Source of the DNA: Methylomonas sp. MK1
GTDB taxonomy: Bacteria > Pseudomonadota > Gammaproteobacteria > Methylococcales > Methylomonadaceae
Reading direction: 5' to 3'
Length of the DNA: 64,000 nt
NCBI RefSeq assembly: GCF_000365425.1
Contig: NZ_AQOV01000001.1
Span: 868,001 to 932,000, forward strand
The position numbers and the translations under genes were made by a program. Under the pieces are notes generated by a model. That model saw nothing but the letters and a program-made list of their open reading frames with translations, did not search any database and was not told where the DNA came from. The first letter of the stretch is position 1, and each line of letters begins with the position of its first letter. Shown in pieces: positions 56,095 through 64,000 of the stretch.

Positions 56095-56955
56095 TTAACG
56101 AAACAGCACTTTTGCTAATTCCTGAGTTTTTAGATATTGAGTTTGCAGGTCGGCAAATATTTCAGCCTGACAAGCCGGGCTGATGGCCAGTTTCTCGAAC
56201 GCCGAGACCGGCCACATCTCTTTATTGTCGAACACACTACCTACCATTTGCGTCGCAGCGCCGACTAAAGCCGCCTGCCGCCAATAGCTACCTTGATAAC
56301 CCGGGTTACGATGGTACCGAATAATCGCCACCAACGCTTCGGGTATTCCCCAGGAGAGAGTCAGATGCGCCCCTACTTCGCAATAATCGGTATGCAGCAA
56401 TTTACGTAGGGCTTGATTCAAATCCAATTCGGGATTGGCTTGCTTAAAACGCAGGGCCTGGTGAGTTTCTTCGGGCATGATGTCGGCCATGCACAGCAAG
56501 CCGATGTTGTGCAGTATGCCGCCGGTGTGCACAGTTTGCGCCAATTGCTCCTGGCCTCGCTCCGCCGCAAGCTCGTCGGCCAGCGCACGGGCAGCGTGCG
56601 CCACCAGCATGGTACTGATCCAATAGCGTTTAATATCGAAACTTCGGCAATCCCTGACATTAAACGGCTTCATCACCGACAAACCTATACCGACGCCCCG
56701 GACAATATTCAAACCCAGTTTCAAACAGGTTCTTTCCAATGACGTCACCGGTTCGCTGGAGTTGTTAAACCAGGCCGAATTGGCCAAGGCAATCAATCGG
56801 GACGAGATAGTCGCATGCCCCGCCAGAATCTTGGCTAACCGGGCATAATCCAGATTGTCGTCGGACAAGGCTTTAACGACTTGATGAACATCATGCGGCA
56901 AAGAAGGTAGCCGCTTAATATCTGCAAACCGTTCCGGCAATTCAAGATCAGTCAT
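56095..56955 (-). CDS. HDOD-domain signalling protein (YfiR cluster)
   Basis: A 286-residue HDOD protein: IKRLPSLPHDVHQVVKAL, TISSRLIALANSAWFNNS and TVHTGGILHNIGLLCMADI. It is the last gene in the minus-strand cluster TonB receptor-YfiR-hybrid-HDOD, 29 bp after the hybrid. It closely resembles the HDOD encoded beside ygfX in layout. Confidence 0.88.
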   Translation of the reverse strand: MTDLELPERFADIKRLPSLPHDVHQVVKALSDDNLDYARLAKILAGHATISSRLIALANSAWFNNSSEPVTSLERTCLKLGLNIVRGVGIGLSVMKPFNVRDCRSFDIKRYWISTMLVAHAARALADELAAERGQEQLAQTVHTGGILHNIGLLCMADIMPEETHQALRFKQANPELDLNQALRKLLHTDYCEVGAHLTLSWGIPEALVAIIRYHRNPGYQGSYWRQAALVGAATQMVGSVFDNKEMWPVSAFEKLAISPACQAEIFADLQTQYLKTQELAKVLFR

Positions 56956-56984
56956 AATCGTTTACTTGTCTGTCGTTAGGGGGC

Positions 56985-59900
56985 TTATTTCGCCCGAATA
57001 AATTCCAGCCGGAAATCTTTGTCAAACATGGCCGGCACTTCGGCGGCGGTCAGAGGTTGGCTAAACAAATAGCCTTGCACCACTTGGCAGCCCAAACCGC
57101 TCATCACCATGGCTTGCTCTATCGTCTCGACGCCTTCCGCCACCAGCGAGAAATTCATCGCGTTAGCCATGCCTATAATCGTACCGAGCAGGATCGGGGT
57201 TTGCGGATTGAACAACACATCCTGAACAAAGGTGCGGTCGATTTTCAGGCAATCCACCGGCAACTGCTTCAGCGACGCCAGCGACGAAAAGCCGGTACCG
57301 AAATCGTCTATCGCGATTTTCACCCCTATCCCCTTGAGTTTTTTAAAAATCTCCAGGTCTGCGGCAGTTTGCATGGCACTTTCCGTGACTTCGATTTGCA
57401 AATAGTGAGCCGGCAATTGCGTATGTTTGAGGATTTCCCGCAACGTAAACGGGAATTGCGGATCGCGGAAATGACTTGCCGAGACGTTGACAGCCGTAGT
57501 GAGTAACGGCAACCCTTGTTTTTGCCAAGCGATTAATTGCTCGCAAGCCTGTTGAATAGCCCAGTCGCTAATTTTACCGATCAAACCCAAGGCCTCGGCC
57601 AAAGGAATAAATTCGCTGGGCCCCAGCAAACCGCGCAGCGGATGTCGCCAGCGCACCAAGGCTTCGATACCTATCATTCGCCCATCCAACATACTTACCT
57701 GGGGCTGGTAATACAATTGCAACTGCTGATGCTCCAGCGCATCCCGCAAAGTTTGCTCGTCTTGCATCCGCTTAATTGCCAGCCCCGTCATCTCCGGCCG
57801 ATAGTAAGCGTAGCGCTGTTTGCCGGCACTTTTTGCTGAGTACATGGCGGTGTCGGCGGCTTTCATCAGGTCGTGCTCGTTCTCGCCATCTTTTGGATAA
57901 ATAGCAATACCGATACTGACACGGGGCTTTAAATGGTGGGTGTCCAGAATTAAAGGCCGGTTGATTTCCTGCAAACAACGTTCGGCAATTTCCATGGCCT
58001 GAAATTCGTCAGTAATGCTGCTGGCGATAATACAAAATTCGTCGCCGCCCAATCGCGCGGCAAAATCCTCTTCGCGCACCACGCTTTGAATGCGTTGGGC
58101 TATGGCCTTCAGGAACTGATCGCCGATGTTGTGCCCAAAGCTGTCGTTGACATACTTAAACTCGTCCAGATCCAGGAATAAAAACGCAAACTCCAGCTTG
58201 CCGCGCGCCGAGACTTTGATGGTCTGTTGAATACGTTTGTGATAATGCACACGGCTGGCCAGACCGGTCAACTCATCGAAATACGCCAACTGGTGGATAA
58301 TTTGTTCCGATTGCTTTTGCTTGGAAATATCCTGAACCGTCCCGGTGACAAAACTGTGCTGTCCGCTGCTGATCATGGCCGTATCCTGACGGACGCTGAT
58401 TGGGTTTTCGAGATCCGGCCGCAACCGGTACTCCACATACTCTACCTGTTCGCCCTGGGCAGCGGCCTCTATCAAGGTCTGCACTATTTTGCGGTCCGCG
58501 GCCTCGATTAAATTTAAATAGTTGCTGAGCTCTCCCCGAAAATAGTCGGCCGGCATTTGGCACATTTCCGCTAGAAACGGCGAGATTTCGAATTTATCTT
58601 GCTTCGGATCCCAGGTCCAGTAACCCAAACCGGCGATGCGTTGCGCGGCGGAAAGTTGCTGCTTACTGTTGCGTAATTCCGCGGTGTCATGGCTGGAGCG
58701 CAGTAAAAAACGGATGTGATGGATTAACACCACATGGTTAAGCGGTTTGATAATAAAGTCGGTAGCGCCCACCTTAAATGCCCGATTTATCGATTCGATG
58801 TCTTCCAATCCGGTAGACATAATGATGGGGACATCGGTCATGGCGGGGTTGGCCGACATGCGCCGGCAGGTTTCAAAACCGTCGATACCGGGCATAATCG
58901 CGTCCACTATGACCAGATCCGGAATAGCCGTCTCCAACAACAGTAGTGCCGCTTCTCCACTCTCGGCCTCTACAACCTCAAATCCCGAGGCTTTTAACTG
59001 CTCGCCGGTAATCAATCTGAAGTTTGGATCGTCGTCTATCAGTAAAATTCGCTTGGCTTCCAGCGACAGGTCGGCTACTCGCTTATCAATCCTGGCTTGC
59101 GGCACATCGGGCTGCGCTGTGCTGGCATTGGCAATAGCGCGCAACTCGGCTAAAGCCGCCGGCAATTGCGCCTCGAATTCCGCCAGCAGTGCCGGAATTG
59201 CTGCAAGATCTGCTTGGCGGCCGACAGCTTCCAGTAATCGGCAGGTTTTGGACAAGTCCCTGGCACCCAGATTGGCGCTGGACGATTTGAGGGCGTGAGC
59301 CATATCGCCTAACAAATCCGCCTGCCCATCGATAGCGGCTTGTCTAAGTTTTTCGGCTGTTTCCGGCGCGGTTTGCAGATAGTGTGCTATGGCTTTGTTT
59401 AATAAACTTACCCCATTCGCATCGTAAATATCCCGAAGCTGAGCCAGATCGGCCTGGCAAATCGGGCCGGGGGTGCAGTTGTCTGACATTACTGCGTCTT
59501 GATATTCCAGCGGCGCCCGCTCCAGTACATTATCCGCGGCGTTTGGCAGCCAATTTAGCAACAGCTGGCGCAGTTGTTCCTTGCTGAACGGTTTACTTAA
59601 ATAGCCGTCCATTCCGACCATTTCACATTGATCGTGTATGCCTTTTTGCACATCGGCGGTTAAAGCAATAATGGGAACTCTGGTCGAGGCCGTGGCTTGC
59701 TCATGCTCGCGAATTTTGGTCGTTGCCGAAAAGCCGTCCATAACCGGCATATGACAATCCATCAAAATCAAGTCATACCGACGCCGGCAGGCTGCTTGCA
59801 GCGCTTCCTGACCGTCTGCTACCACCTCCGCGGTGCAGCCCATGCTTTCCAAAAAGCTTTTCACCACTTCCTGATTGACCAAGTTATCTTCAGCCACCAA

Positions 59901-62057
59901 AATGCGTCCTGAAAATCTAATTTGCTCCGGCGTAACGGCGGAAGGCACCATTTGCTCCACGGGTGCGAACGTGGCGATTTCCAGCAAGCAATTCAGCAGG
60001 CGTTGTTGGAAAACCGGTTTGTTCAAATAAAAGCTGATGCCGTATTCGTGGGTCAGGCCGGTTTTAATGCTGACATTTTCAGAGCTGAGCATGATCAACG
60101 GCAGTTTGGGAATACGCTGGTCACGTTGAATGGCCTTAGCGAGCGTCAAGCCGTCCATGACCGGCAAATGCCAATCCAGCAGAGCTACTTGAAACGGATT
60201 ATTTAAAGTAGCCGCCTCGACCAATAGCTTCAGCGCCCTGGGGCCGCTATCGACGGTCGTGACATGGGCGCCCCATAGCGAAACTTGATCGTGGAGTATG
60301 TCGCGGTTTATCGCATTGTCATCCACTACCAGGATGTGCAGACCTTCCAAAGCACTGGTATCGGCACGTTCGATGTTGGTCTGGATGCCCAACCCCAATT
60401 CTAAGTCAAAGTAAAACCGGGAACCTCGGCCGATATTGCTTTCCAGCCCCAGACTACCGCCCATTAATTCGACTAATTGCTTGGAAATGGTCAAACCTAA
60501 ACCGGTACCGCCATAGCGCCGGGTTATGCTGCCGTCGGACTGCGTGAAACTATCGAAAATTTCCGCCTGGCGCTCCGCGGCAACCCCTATGCCGGTATCG
60601 ATGACTTCGAATAATAATCTGACTTTATCGCGCGCCGCATTTTCCGGAAAACTCACCTTAAGCTGCACATCGCCTTCTTCGGTGAACTTGATGGCATTGC
60701 TCAGCAGGTTAACCAGCACTTGCCGTAATCGTTCCGCATCGCCTTGCACAATAAAGTGCATTTGGTGCGGAAGATTCAATATCAATTCCAGGCCTTTACG
60801 GTGGGCTTGCTCCGCCATCATTTCCACGGTGTCTTCCAATAAGCGGCGTAGATCGAATTCCTGAACGATCAACTGTAATTTGCCGGCTTCGATTTTGGAA
60901 AAATCGAGAATATTATTAATGATGCTTAATAGCGAATTGGCGGAACGGTAGGCGGTATCGGCAAATCGGCGTTGCCTGTCGTCCAAACCGGATGACATCA
61001 ACAACTCGGTCATGCCCAACACGCCGTTCATTGGCGTTCTGATCTCGTGGCTCATGGTTGCCAAAAATTGCGACTTGGCTTTACTGGCTTGTTCGGCTTG
61101 TTCTTTAGCGGATAGCGCTTCGGCGATGCTGATACTCAGTTCTTGATTTTTTTCTTCCAATTGCTGGGTACGTTCGACAACCTGTTGCTCCAAAGAATTG
61201 CGATGCATGGCCAGTTGGTCGTCTCGGAACTGGATTTCGGCCAGCATGGCATTGTACACATCGGCTAAATCGCCGAATTCGTCGTTGCTGGTCTTGTTAA
61301 TGCGATGCGAAAAACTCTTCTCATGACCCACCGATTGCATCGCGTCCATCAGTTTAAGTAAGGGCGCCAAAAAAATTTGCTGCAATTTGGTGGTTAAAAT
61401 ACCGATTAAGATCATTGTAAACACCACGATCAAACCCATAGTCGAATAAAACGCTTTTAATATGGCGTAGAAGCCGCTTTGGTCATCCACCAAATGCAAT
61501 ACACCCACCACGTCGCCATCCAGTTCTATCGAACGGACAAAATGCAGATTATTTTCCTCATCGTATTTGAATACGTTTTTTTCGCCAGCCTTACCGACAA
61601 TATTATTGGTAGGAAACAAGTTCTCATACCAATCAACGAAAACTTCGCCTATAAAACCATATACGCTTTCAGAGCTAGGAATGGATTGCGCATCGTTTAA
61701 AAGCGCGGAAGCTTTTTCCGCATCCCAATGACTAACACCGAGTTTTTGCGAGTGATAGTCGGCAAATAACTTGCCTTGCTTATCGTATAATTCGGCATTT
61801 AATATGCTGTCGCGGGTTTTCATACTATTCAGCATAGTATTAGCCGACACAGTATCTTCAAAAACTAGTGCCGCTGAAATATTCGATGCAATAATATTGG
61901 CAATTAATACCAGCTGCTGCTCGGTATCTTTCTTTTTGGCATAATATTCATTCACAACAATCGCAGTGCTTGCCGAAAATAGCGTCAACACAGCGATCAA
62001 AGTCATAATAAATACTAGCTTTATCTTGATAGGCGCATTATTAAACCATTTAAACAT
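56985..62057 (-). CDS. CHASE8-HAMP hybrid kinase with Hpt, three receivers, PAS, GGDEF and EAL
   Basis: A protein of 1690 residues. Start MFKWFNNAP is chosen since AGGAG lies about ten bases before it. Two TM helices (about 10-30, 205-230) flank a periplasmic CHASE8-like domain ([15 protein letters not shown]), then HAMP (about 235-290), coiled coil, HisKA ([12 protein letters not shown], about 340), HATPase_c ([19 protein letters not shown]), receiver 1 ([11 protein letters not shown]), receiver 2 ([11 protein letters not shown]), Hpt ([11 protein letters not shown]), receiver 3 ([11 protein letters not shown]), PAS, GGDEF (REED I-site, GGDEF intact) and EAL ([20 protein letters not shown]). 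A phosphorelay would thus control c-di-GMP synthesis and breakdown within one chain. CHASE8 is the sensor type of YfiN, which fits the adjacent YfiR gene. Confidence 0.92.
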   Translation of the reverse strand: MFKWFNNAPIKIKLVFIMTLIAVLTLFSASTAIVVNEYYAKKKDTEQQLVLIANIIASNISAALVFEDTVSANTMLNSMKTRDSILNAELYDKQGKLFADYHSQKLGVSHWDAEKASALLNDAQSIPSSESVYGFIGEVFVDWYENLFPTNNIVGKAGEKNVFKYDEENNLHFVRSIELDGDVVGVLHLVDDQSGFYAILKAFYSTMGLIVVFTMILIGILTTKLQQIFLAPLLKLMDAMQSVGHEKSFSHRINKTSNDEFGDLADVYNAMLAEIQFRDDQLAMHRNSLEQQVVERTQQLEEKNQELSISIAEALSAKEQAEQASKAKSQFLATMSHEIRTPMNGVLGMTELLMSSGLDDRQRRFADTAYRSANSLLSIINNILDFSKIEAGKLQLIVQEFDLRRLLEDTVEMMAEQAHRKGLELILNLPHQMHFIVQGDAERLRQVLVNLLSNAIKFTEEGDVQLKVSFPENAARDKVRLLFEVIDTGIGVAAERQAEIFDSFTQSDGSITRRYGGTGLGLTISKQLVELMGGSLGLESNIGRGSRFYFDLELGLGIQTNIERADTSALEGLHILVVDDNAINRDILHDQVSLWGAHVTTVDSGPRALKLLVEAATLNNPFQVALLDWHLPVMDGLTLAKAIQRDQRIPKLPLIMLSSENVSIKTGLTHEYGISFYLNKPVFQQRLLNCLLEIATFAPVEQMVPSAVTPEQIRFSGRILVAEDNLVNQEVVKSFLESMGCTAEVVADGQEALQAACRRRYDLILMDCHMPVMDGFSATTKIREHEQATASTRVPIIALTADVQKGIHDQCEMVGMDGYLSKPFSKEQLRQLLLNWLPNAADNVLERAPLEYQDAVMSDNCTPGPICQADLAQLRDIYDANGVSLLNKAIAHYLQTAPETAEKLRQAAIDGQADLLGDMAHALKSSSANLGARDLSKTCRLLEAVGRQADLAAIPALLAEFEAQLPAALAELRAIANASTAQPDVPQARIDKRVADLSLEAKRILLIDDDPNFRLITGEQLKASGFEVVEAESGEAALLLLETAIPDLVIVDAIMPGIDGFETCRRMSANPAMTDVPIIMSTGLEDIESINRAFKVGATDFIIKPLNHVVLIHHIRFLLRSSHDTAELRNSKQQLSAAQRIAGLGYWTWDPKQDKFEISPFLAEMCQMPADYFRGELSNYLNLIEAADRKIVQTLIEAAAQGEQVEYVEYRLRPDLENPISVRQDTAMISSGQHSFVTGTVQDISKQKQSEQIIHQLAYFDELTGLASRVHYHKRIQQTIKVSARGKLEFAFLFLDLDEFKYVNDSFGHNIGDQFLKAIAQRIQSVVREEDFAARLGGDEFCIIASSITDEFQAMEIAERCLQEINRPLILDTHHLKPRVSIGIAIYPKDGENEHDLMKAADTAMYSAKSAGKQRYAYYRPEMTGLAIKRMQDEQTLRDALEHQQLQLYYQPQVSMLDGRMIGIEALVRWRHPLRGLLGPSEFIPLAEALGLIGKISDWAIQQACEQLIAWQKQGLPLLTTAVNVSASHFRDPQFPFTLREILKHTQLPAHYLQIEVTESAMQTAADLEIFKKLKGIGVKIAIDDFGTGFSSLASLKQLPVDCLKIDRTFVQDVLFNPQTPILLGTIIGMANAMNFSLVAEGVETIEQAMVMSGLGCQVVQGYLFSQPLTAAEVPAMFDKDFRLEFIRAK

Positions 62058-62070
62058 GCGATTATCTCTC

Positions 62071-62610
62071 CTAATTATCGCCGACAATTTTCGCTAAGCG
62101 CAGAAGGCTGGAACTAATCGTTAGCCCCGAACTTTTAACCATGGGAAGATTGATATGTAACTGTATTTTTCCATCGGTATTCACCATAGCCACCATGCCT
62201 CCCGATCCAATAAAATCAGCTTCTTCACCTATCGTCAACACCGGGAACTGCCTGGTATCTAAAAAAACTTGCGACAAAACACTATTGGATAATTCGCTTA
62301 AAAACAGAATATGACATTGACTTAAATTACGTAATTTATCCGAATTAATTATTTTAATCACTCTATCCCCAACCGCTTTACCGCTAATTGAATCGAAAGA
62401 TTGCAATAATGCATTGTCCCCCACCAAACAAACCTGCAGGTTATTGCCGGAATTGGCAAACGCCTGCTCCGGCCATTGCGTAAAACGGGCAAAATTAAGC
62501 GTCAACGCTGCCAATACCGTATATTGCTCAAGCGCCAACGGCGCCGCGCAAGACGCGCTTGAACTAAATAACATTAATGCCAACAGATAAATTTTTATTG
62601 CGTTTTGCAT
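62071..62610 (-). CDS. YfiR-family (DUF4154) periplasmic regulator
   Basis: A 179-residue exported protein: signal peptide (about 1-22, SASCA), then [39 protein letters not shown] and [22 protein letters not shown], the full YfiR pattern. In Pseudomonas YfiR binds the periplasmic domain of the cyclase YfiN and shuts it off. The next gene encodes a CHASE8 sensor of YfiN type, so YfiR probably acts on it. Confidence 0.92.
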   Translation of the reverse strand: MQNAIKIYLLALMLFSSSASCAAPLALEQYTVLAALTLNFARFTQWPEQAFANSGNNLQVCLVGDNALLQSFDSISGKAVGDRVIKIINSDKLRNLSQCHILFLSELSNSVLSQVFLDTRQFPVLTIGEEADFIGSGGMVAMVNTDGKIQLHINLPMVKSSGLTISSSLLRLAKIVGDN

Positions 62611-62673
62611 ATCCGTCGCAACAACAATCCAATTAAATAGAAAATATGCAAAATAGTCTACCTGCCAGCGGCG

Positions 62674-64000
62674 TTAGAAATTCCAACTGATTTTGCCGTA
62701 CATACCCCGATCAATAAATGTCGGCAGTATCAAGTTTTCCTGTTGATACTCCAAGTGACTATTAGTTAATAAGTTTTGACCTACCAATGATATTTCCAGA
62801 TCAGGTTCGGGACGCCAGGCCAAGCGCGCGTCCATAGTCACATAATCGGGTATGTAACTGTTGCCGGAAGCTGTTGCTGCGGCATTGTTGCCGACGTAGC
62901 GAAACCAAACATCAAAGTCCAAATCCGGCCGTATATTCACCGCACTGCGTAAATTCATGCGCTGCTGCGGACTGATGCCCACCACCGCCATTGCGGTTTG
63001 CGGCACTTCGGTTTTAAGCACGCTGTAATTGGCGTCCCACCGCCACCAGTCCAGCATTTGCCAAACAGTCGAGACTTCGACACCATAAGTCTTGGCTTTT
63101 AAATTATTGCTAAACGGCAAAGGCTGGACCAAAACACCGCGAATAGGATCGAAATATACGGCGCCTTGGGAAGCGTCGCGCATGTGCGCGTAATCGTTGT
63201 AAAACGCCGTCACGTCCACAGATACGGATTTGATCATGGTGGTGCGATAGCCCACTTCATAGGCAATCACGTCTTCACTGCGCAAGTTTCTATTGCCTTG
63301 CAGGGCTAGTTCCACCGGGATAAAAAATGGCGACGACGGCGGCACAACCGCCGTCGTCAAGCGCATATTCGCTTCGCCGCGCGAAGGTGTGCGCACCGCT
63401 CTGGATACTCCGGCCCAAAGCCGATGATTCAGAGCCGGTGCCCACATCAGTCTGGCGGTGGGCTGGCCTTCAAAACCGGTGAAATCGTTATGTTCGAACT
63501 TGTTGCCCAAGGTCAGCCACAGCGTTTGGTCTATCAATTCCATCTCATCCTGGACGAATGCGCTGAATAACTGATTTTTCCGGTGGGCAGGAGACATGCT
63601 GAATATAGTGCTACTTTCAAGGCGATCCGAGGTTAGTTGGTAACCCAGCCCCCAAATCAATTCATGGCTATCAAACAAGCCGAAGCGATGCTGAAAATCC
63701 AAGTCAAACGTATCCCGCCCCTCGGACATCCACTCCTCATTGCGTCGATAGTAGTCGTAAAACAACTGTAGGGATATGTCGGACTGGGTGGAAAACGTGT
63801 GCTGCCAGCGCCCCATGATATTGCCGCCGTAAGCTTCGGCTTTATCACGGAAAGTTGTACTGTAGGGCGCTAAAATACTGGGCTTAGACAACACTTGATT
63901 GAGATGGCTGTGATAAAGATCGCCCTGAAATTTAAGTTCGTCCGCTGACGACAGCTGAGAATCTATGCGAAACCCACCCTGTACTTTGTCCCAATCGTCG
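62674..64000 (-). CDS. TonB-dependent receptor, C-terminal part (cut by window edge)
   Basis: C-terminal 440 or so residues of a TonB-dependent outer-membrane receptor; the frame is open to the window end (DDWDKVQGGFRIDSQLSS is read before the GTG at 63894). Barrel strands such as LWLTLGNKFEHNDFTGFEG, VSRAVRTPSRGEANMRL, YEVGYRTTMIKSV and the terminal GMYGKISWNF are typical. Ligand unknown. Located upstream of the YfiR gene, as often found in proteobacterial c-di-GMP clusters. Confidence 0.9.
   Translation of the reverse strand, partial: DDWDKVQGGFRIDSQLSSADELKFQGDLYHSHLNQVLSKPSILAPYSTTFRDKAEAYGGNIMGRWQHTFSTQSDISLQLFYDYYRRNEEWMSEGRDTFDLDFQHRFGLFDSHELIWGLGYQLTSDRLESSTIFSMSPAHRKNQLFSAFVQDEMELIDQTLWLTLGNKFEHNDFTGFEGQPTARLMWAPALNHRLWAGVSRAVRTPSRGEANMRLTTAVVPPSSPFFIPVELALQGNRNLRSEDVIAYEVGYRTTMIKSVSVDVTAFYNDYAHMRDASQGAVYFDPIRGVLVQPLPFSNNLKAKTYGVEVSTVWQMLDWWRWDANYSVLKTEVPQTAMAVVGISPQQRMNLRSAVNIRPDLDFDVWFRYVGNNAAATASGNSYIPDYVTMDARLAWRPEPDLEISLVGQNLLTNSHLEYQQENLILPTFIDRGMYGKISWNF

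Overview
This window is chromosomal DNA of a gammaproteobacterium. The core genes (uvrA, ssb, ychF, ygfZ, a CsdA/DeaD helicase, ctaA, comEC, an MCE/Mla-type lipid transporter) and the moderately GC-rich coding style fit an environmental, aerobic, membrane-rich genus such as those of the Methylococcales. That last placement is inference: no diagnostic methane-oxidation gene lies here.

Layout. 1-1555: 3' part of a GGDEF-EAL protein. 1671-10202: a CRP-type regulator with a CRP-like site in front of it, a very large FecR-TPR-outer-membrane-barrel protein, three small exported proteins (two of them a tandem duplication) and a CHASE2 adenylate cyclase; it reads as a self-contained cAMP signalling and surface/export locus. 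10280-13849 (minus): a four-gene MCE lipid ABC transporter. 14031-18924 (minus): a hybrid histidine kinase with an HD-GYP response regulator. 19420-27172: ssb, a YajR-like MFS transporter and uvrA, with a PAS-GGDEF-EAL gene lodged between the transporter and uvrA. 27188-31304: an MntA/HepT toxin-antitoxin pair, an 82-bp palindrome, then AT-rich genes for an HD + Hsp90-type ATPase protein and a same-frame downstream ORF, a likely acquired defence-type block. 31549-32800: an IS110-family element and palindromic repeats. 32946-38059: a phosphoesterase, two paralogous CsgG-like lipoproteins, a broken Uma2 gene, tRNA(CAU), ychF and a Sel1 lipoprotein. 38193-45438: coupled ygfX-HDOD-GGDEF genes facing away from ygfZ-HDOD-ctaA-deaD.

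45439-50546 is a degraded genomic island bounded by a 20-bp direct repeat derived from a tRNA-Thr 3' half. It holds an integrase fragment, IS66 remnants and an AlgX/AlgI-like polysaccharide O-acetylation pair. An intact IS5-family element with a CTAG target duplication then splits the terminator just outside it. 51575-54487 (minus) is comEC, a PilZ gene and a YbdD-like gene; 54746-56065 is a PepSY membrane protein. 56095-64000 (minus) is a signalling cluster: TonB-dependent receptor (cut by the window edge), YfiR-like protein, a 1690-residue CHASE8/kinase/GGDEF/EAL hybrid and an HDOD protein.

The dominant theme is nucleotide second messengers: four GGDEF proteins (three also with EAL), one HD-GYP, one PilZ, one YfiR and three HDOD proteins for c-di-GMP and related signalling, plus a cAMP producer and a cAMP-type receptor in one locus. 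All calls rest on reading motifs in translated sequence; no database search was run.
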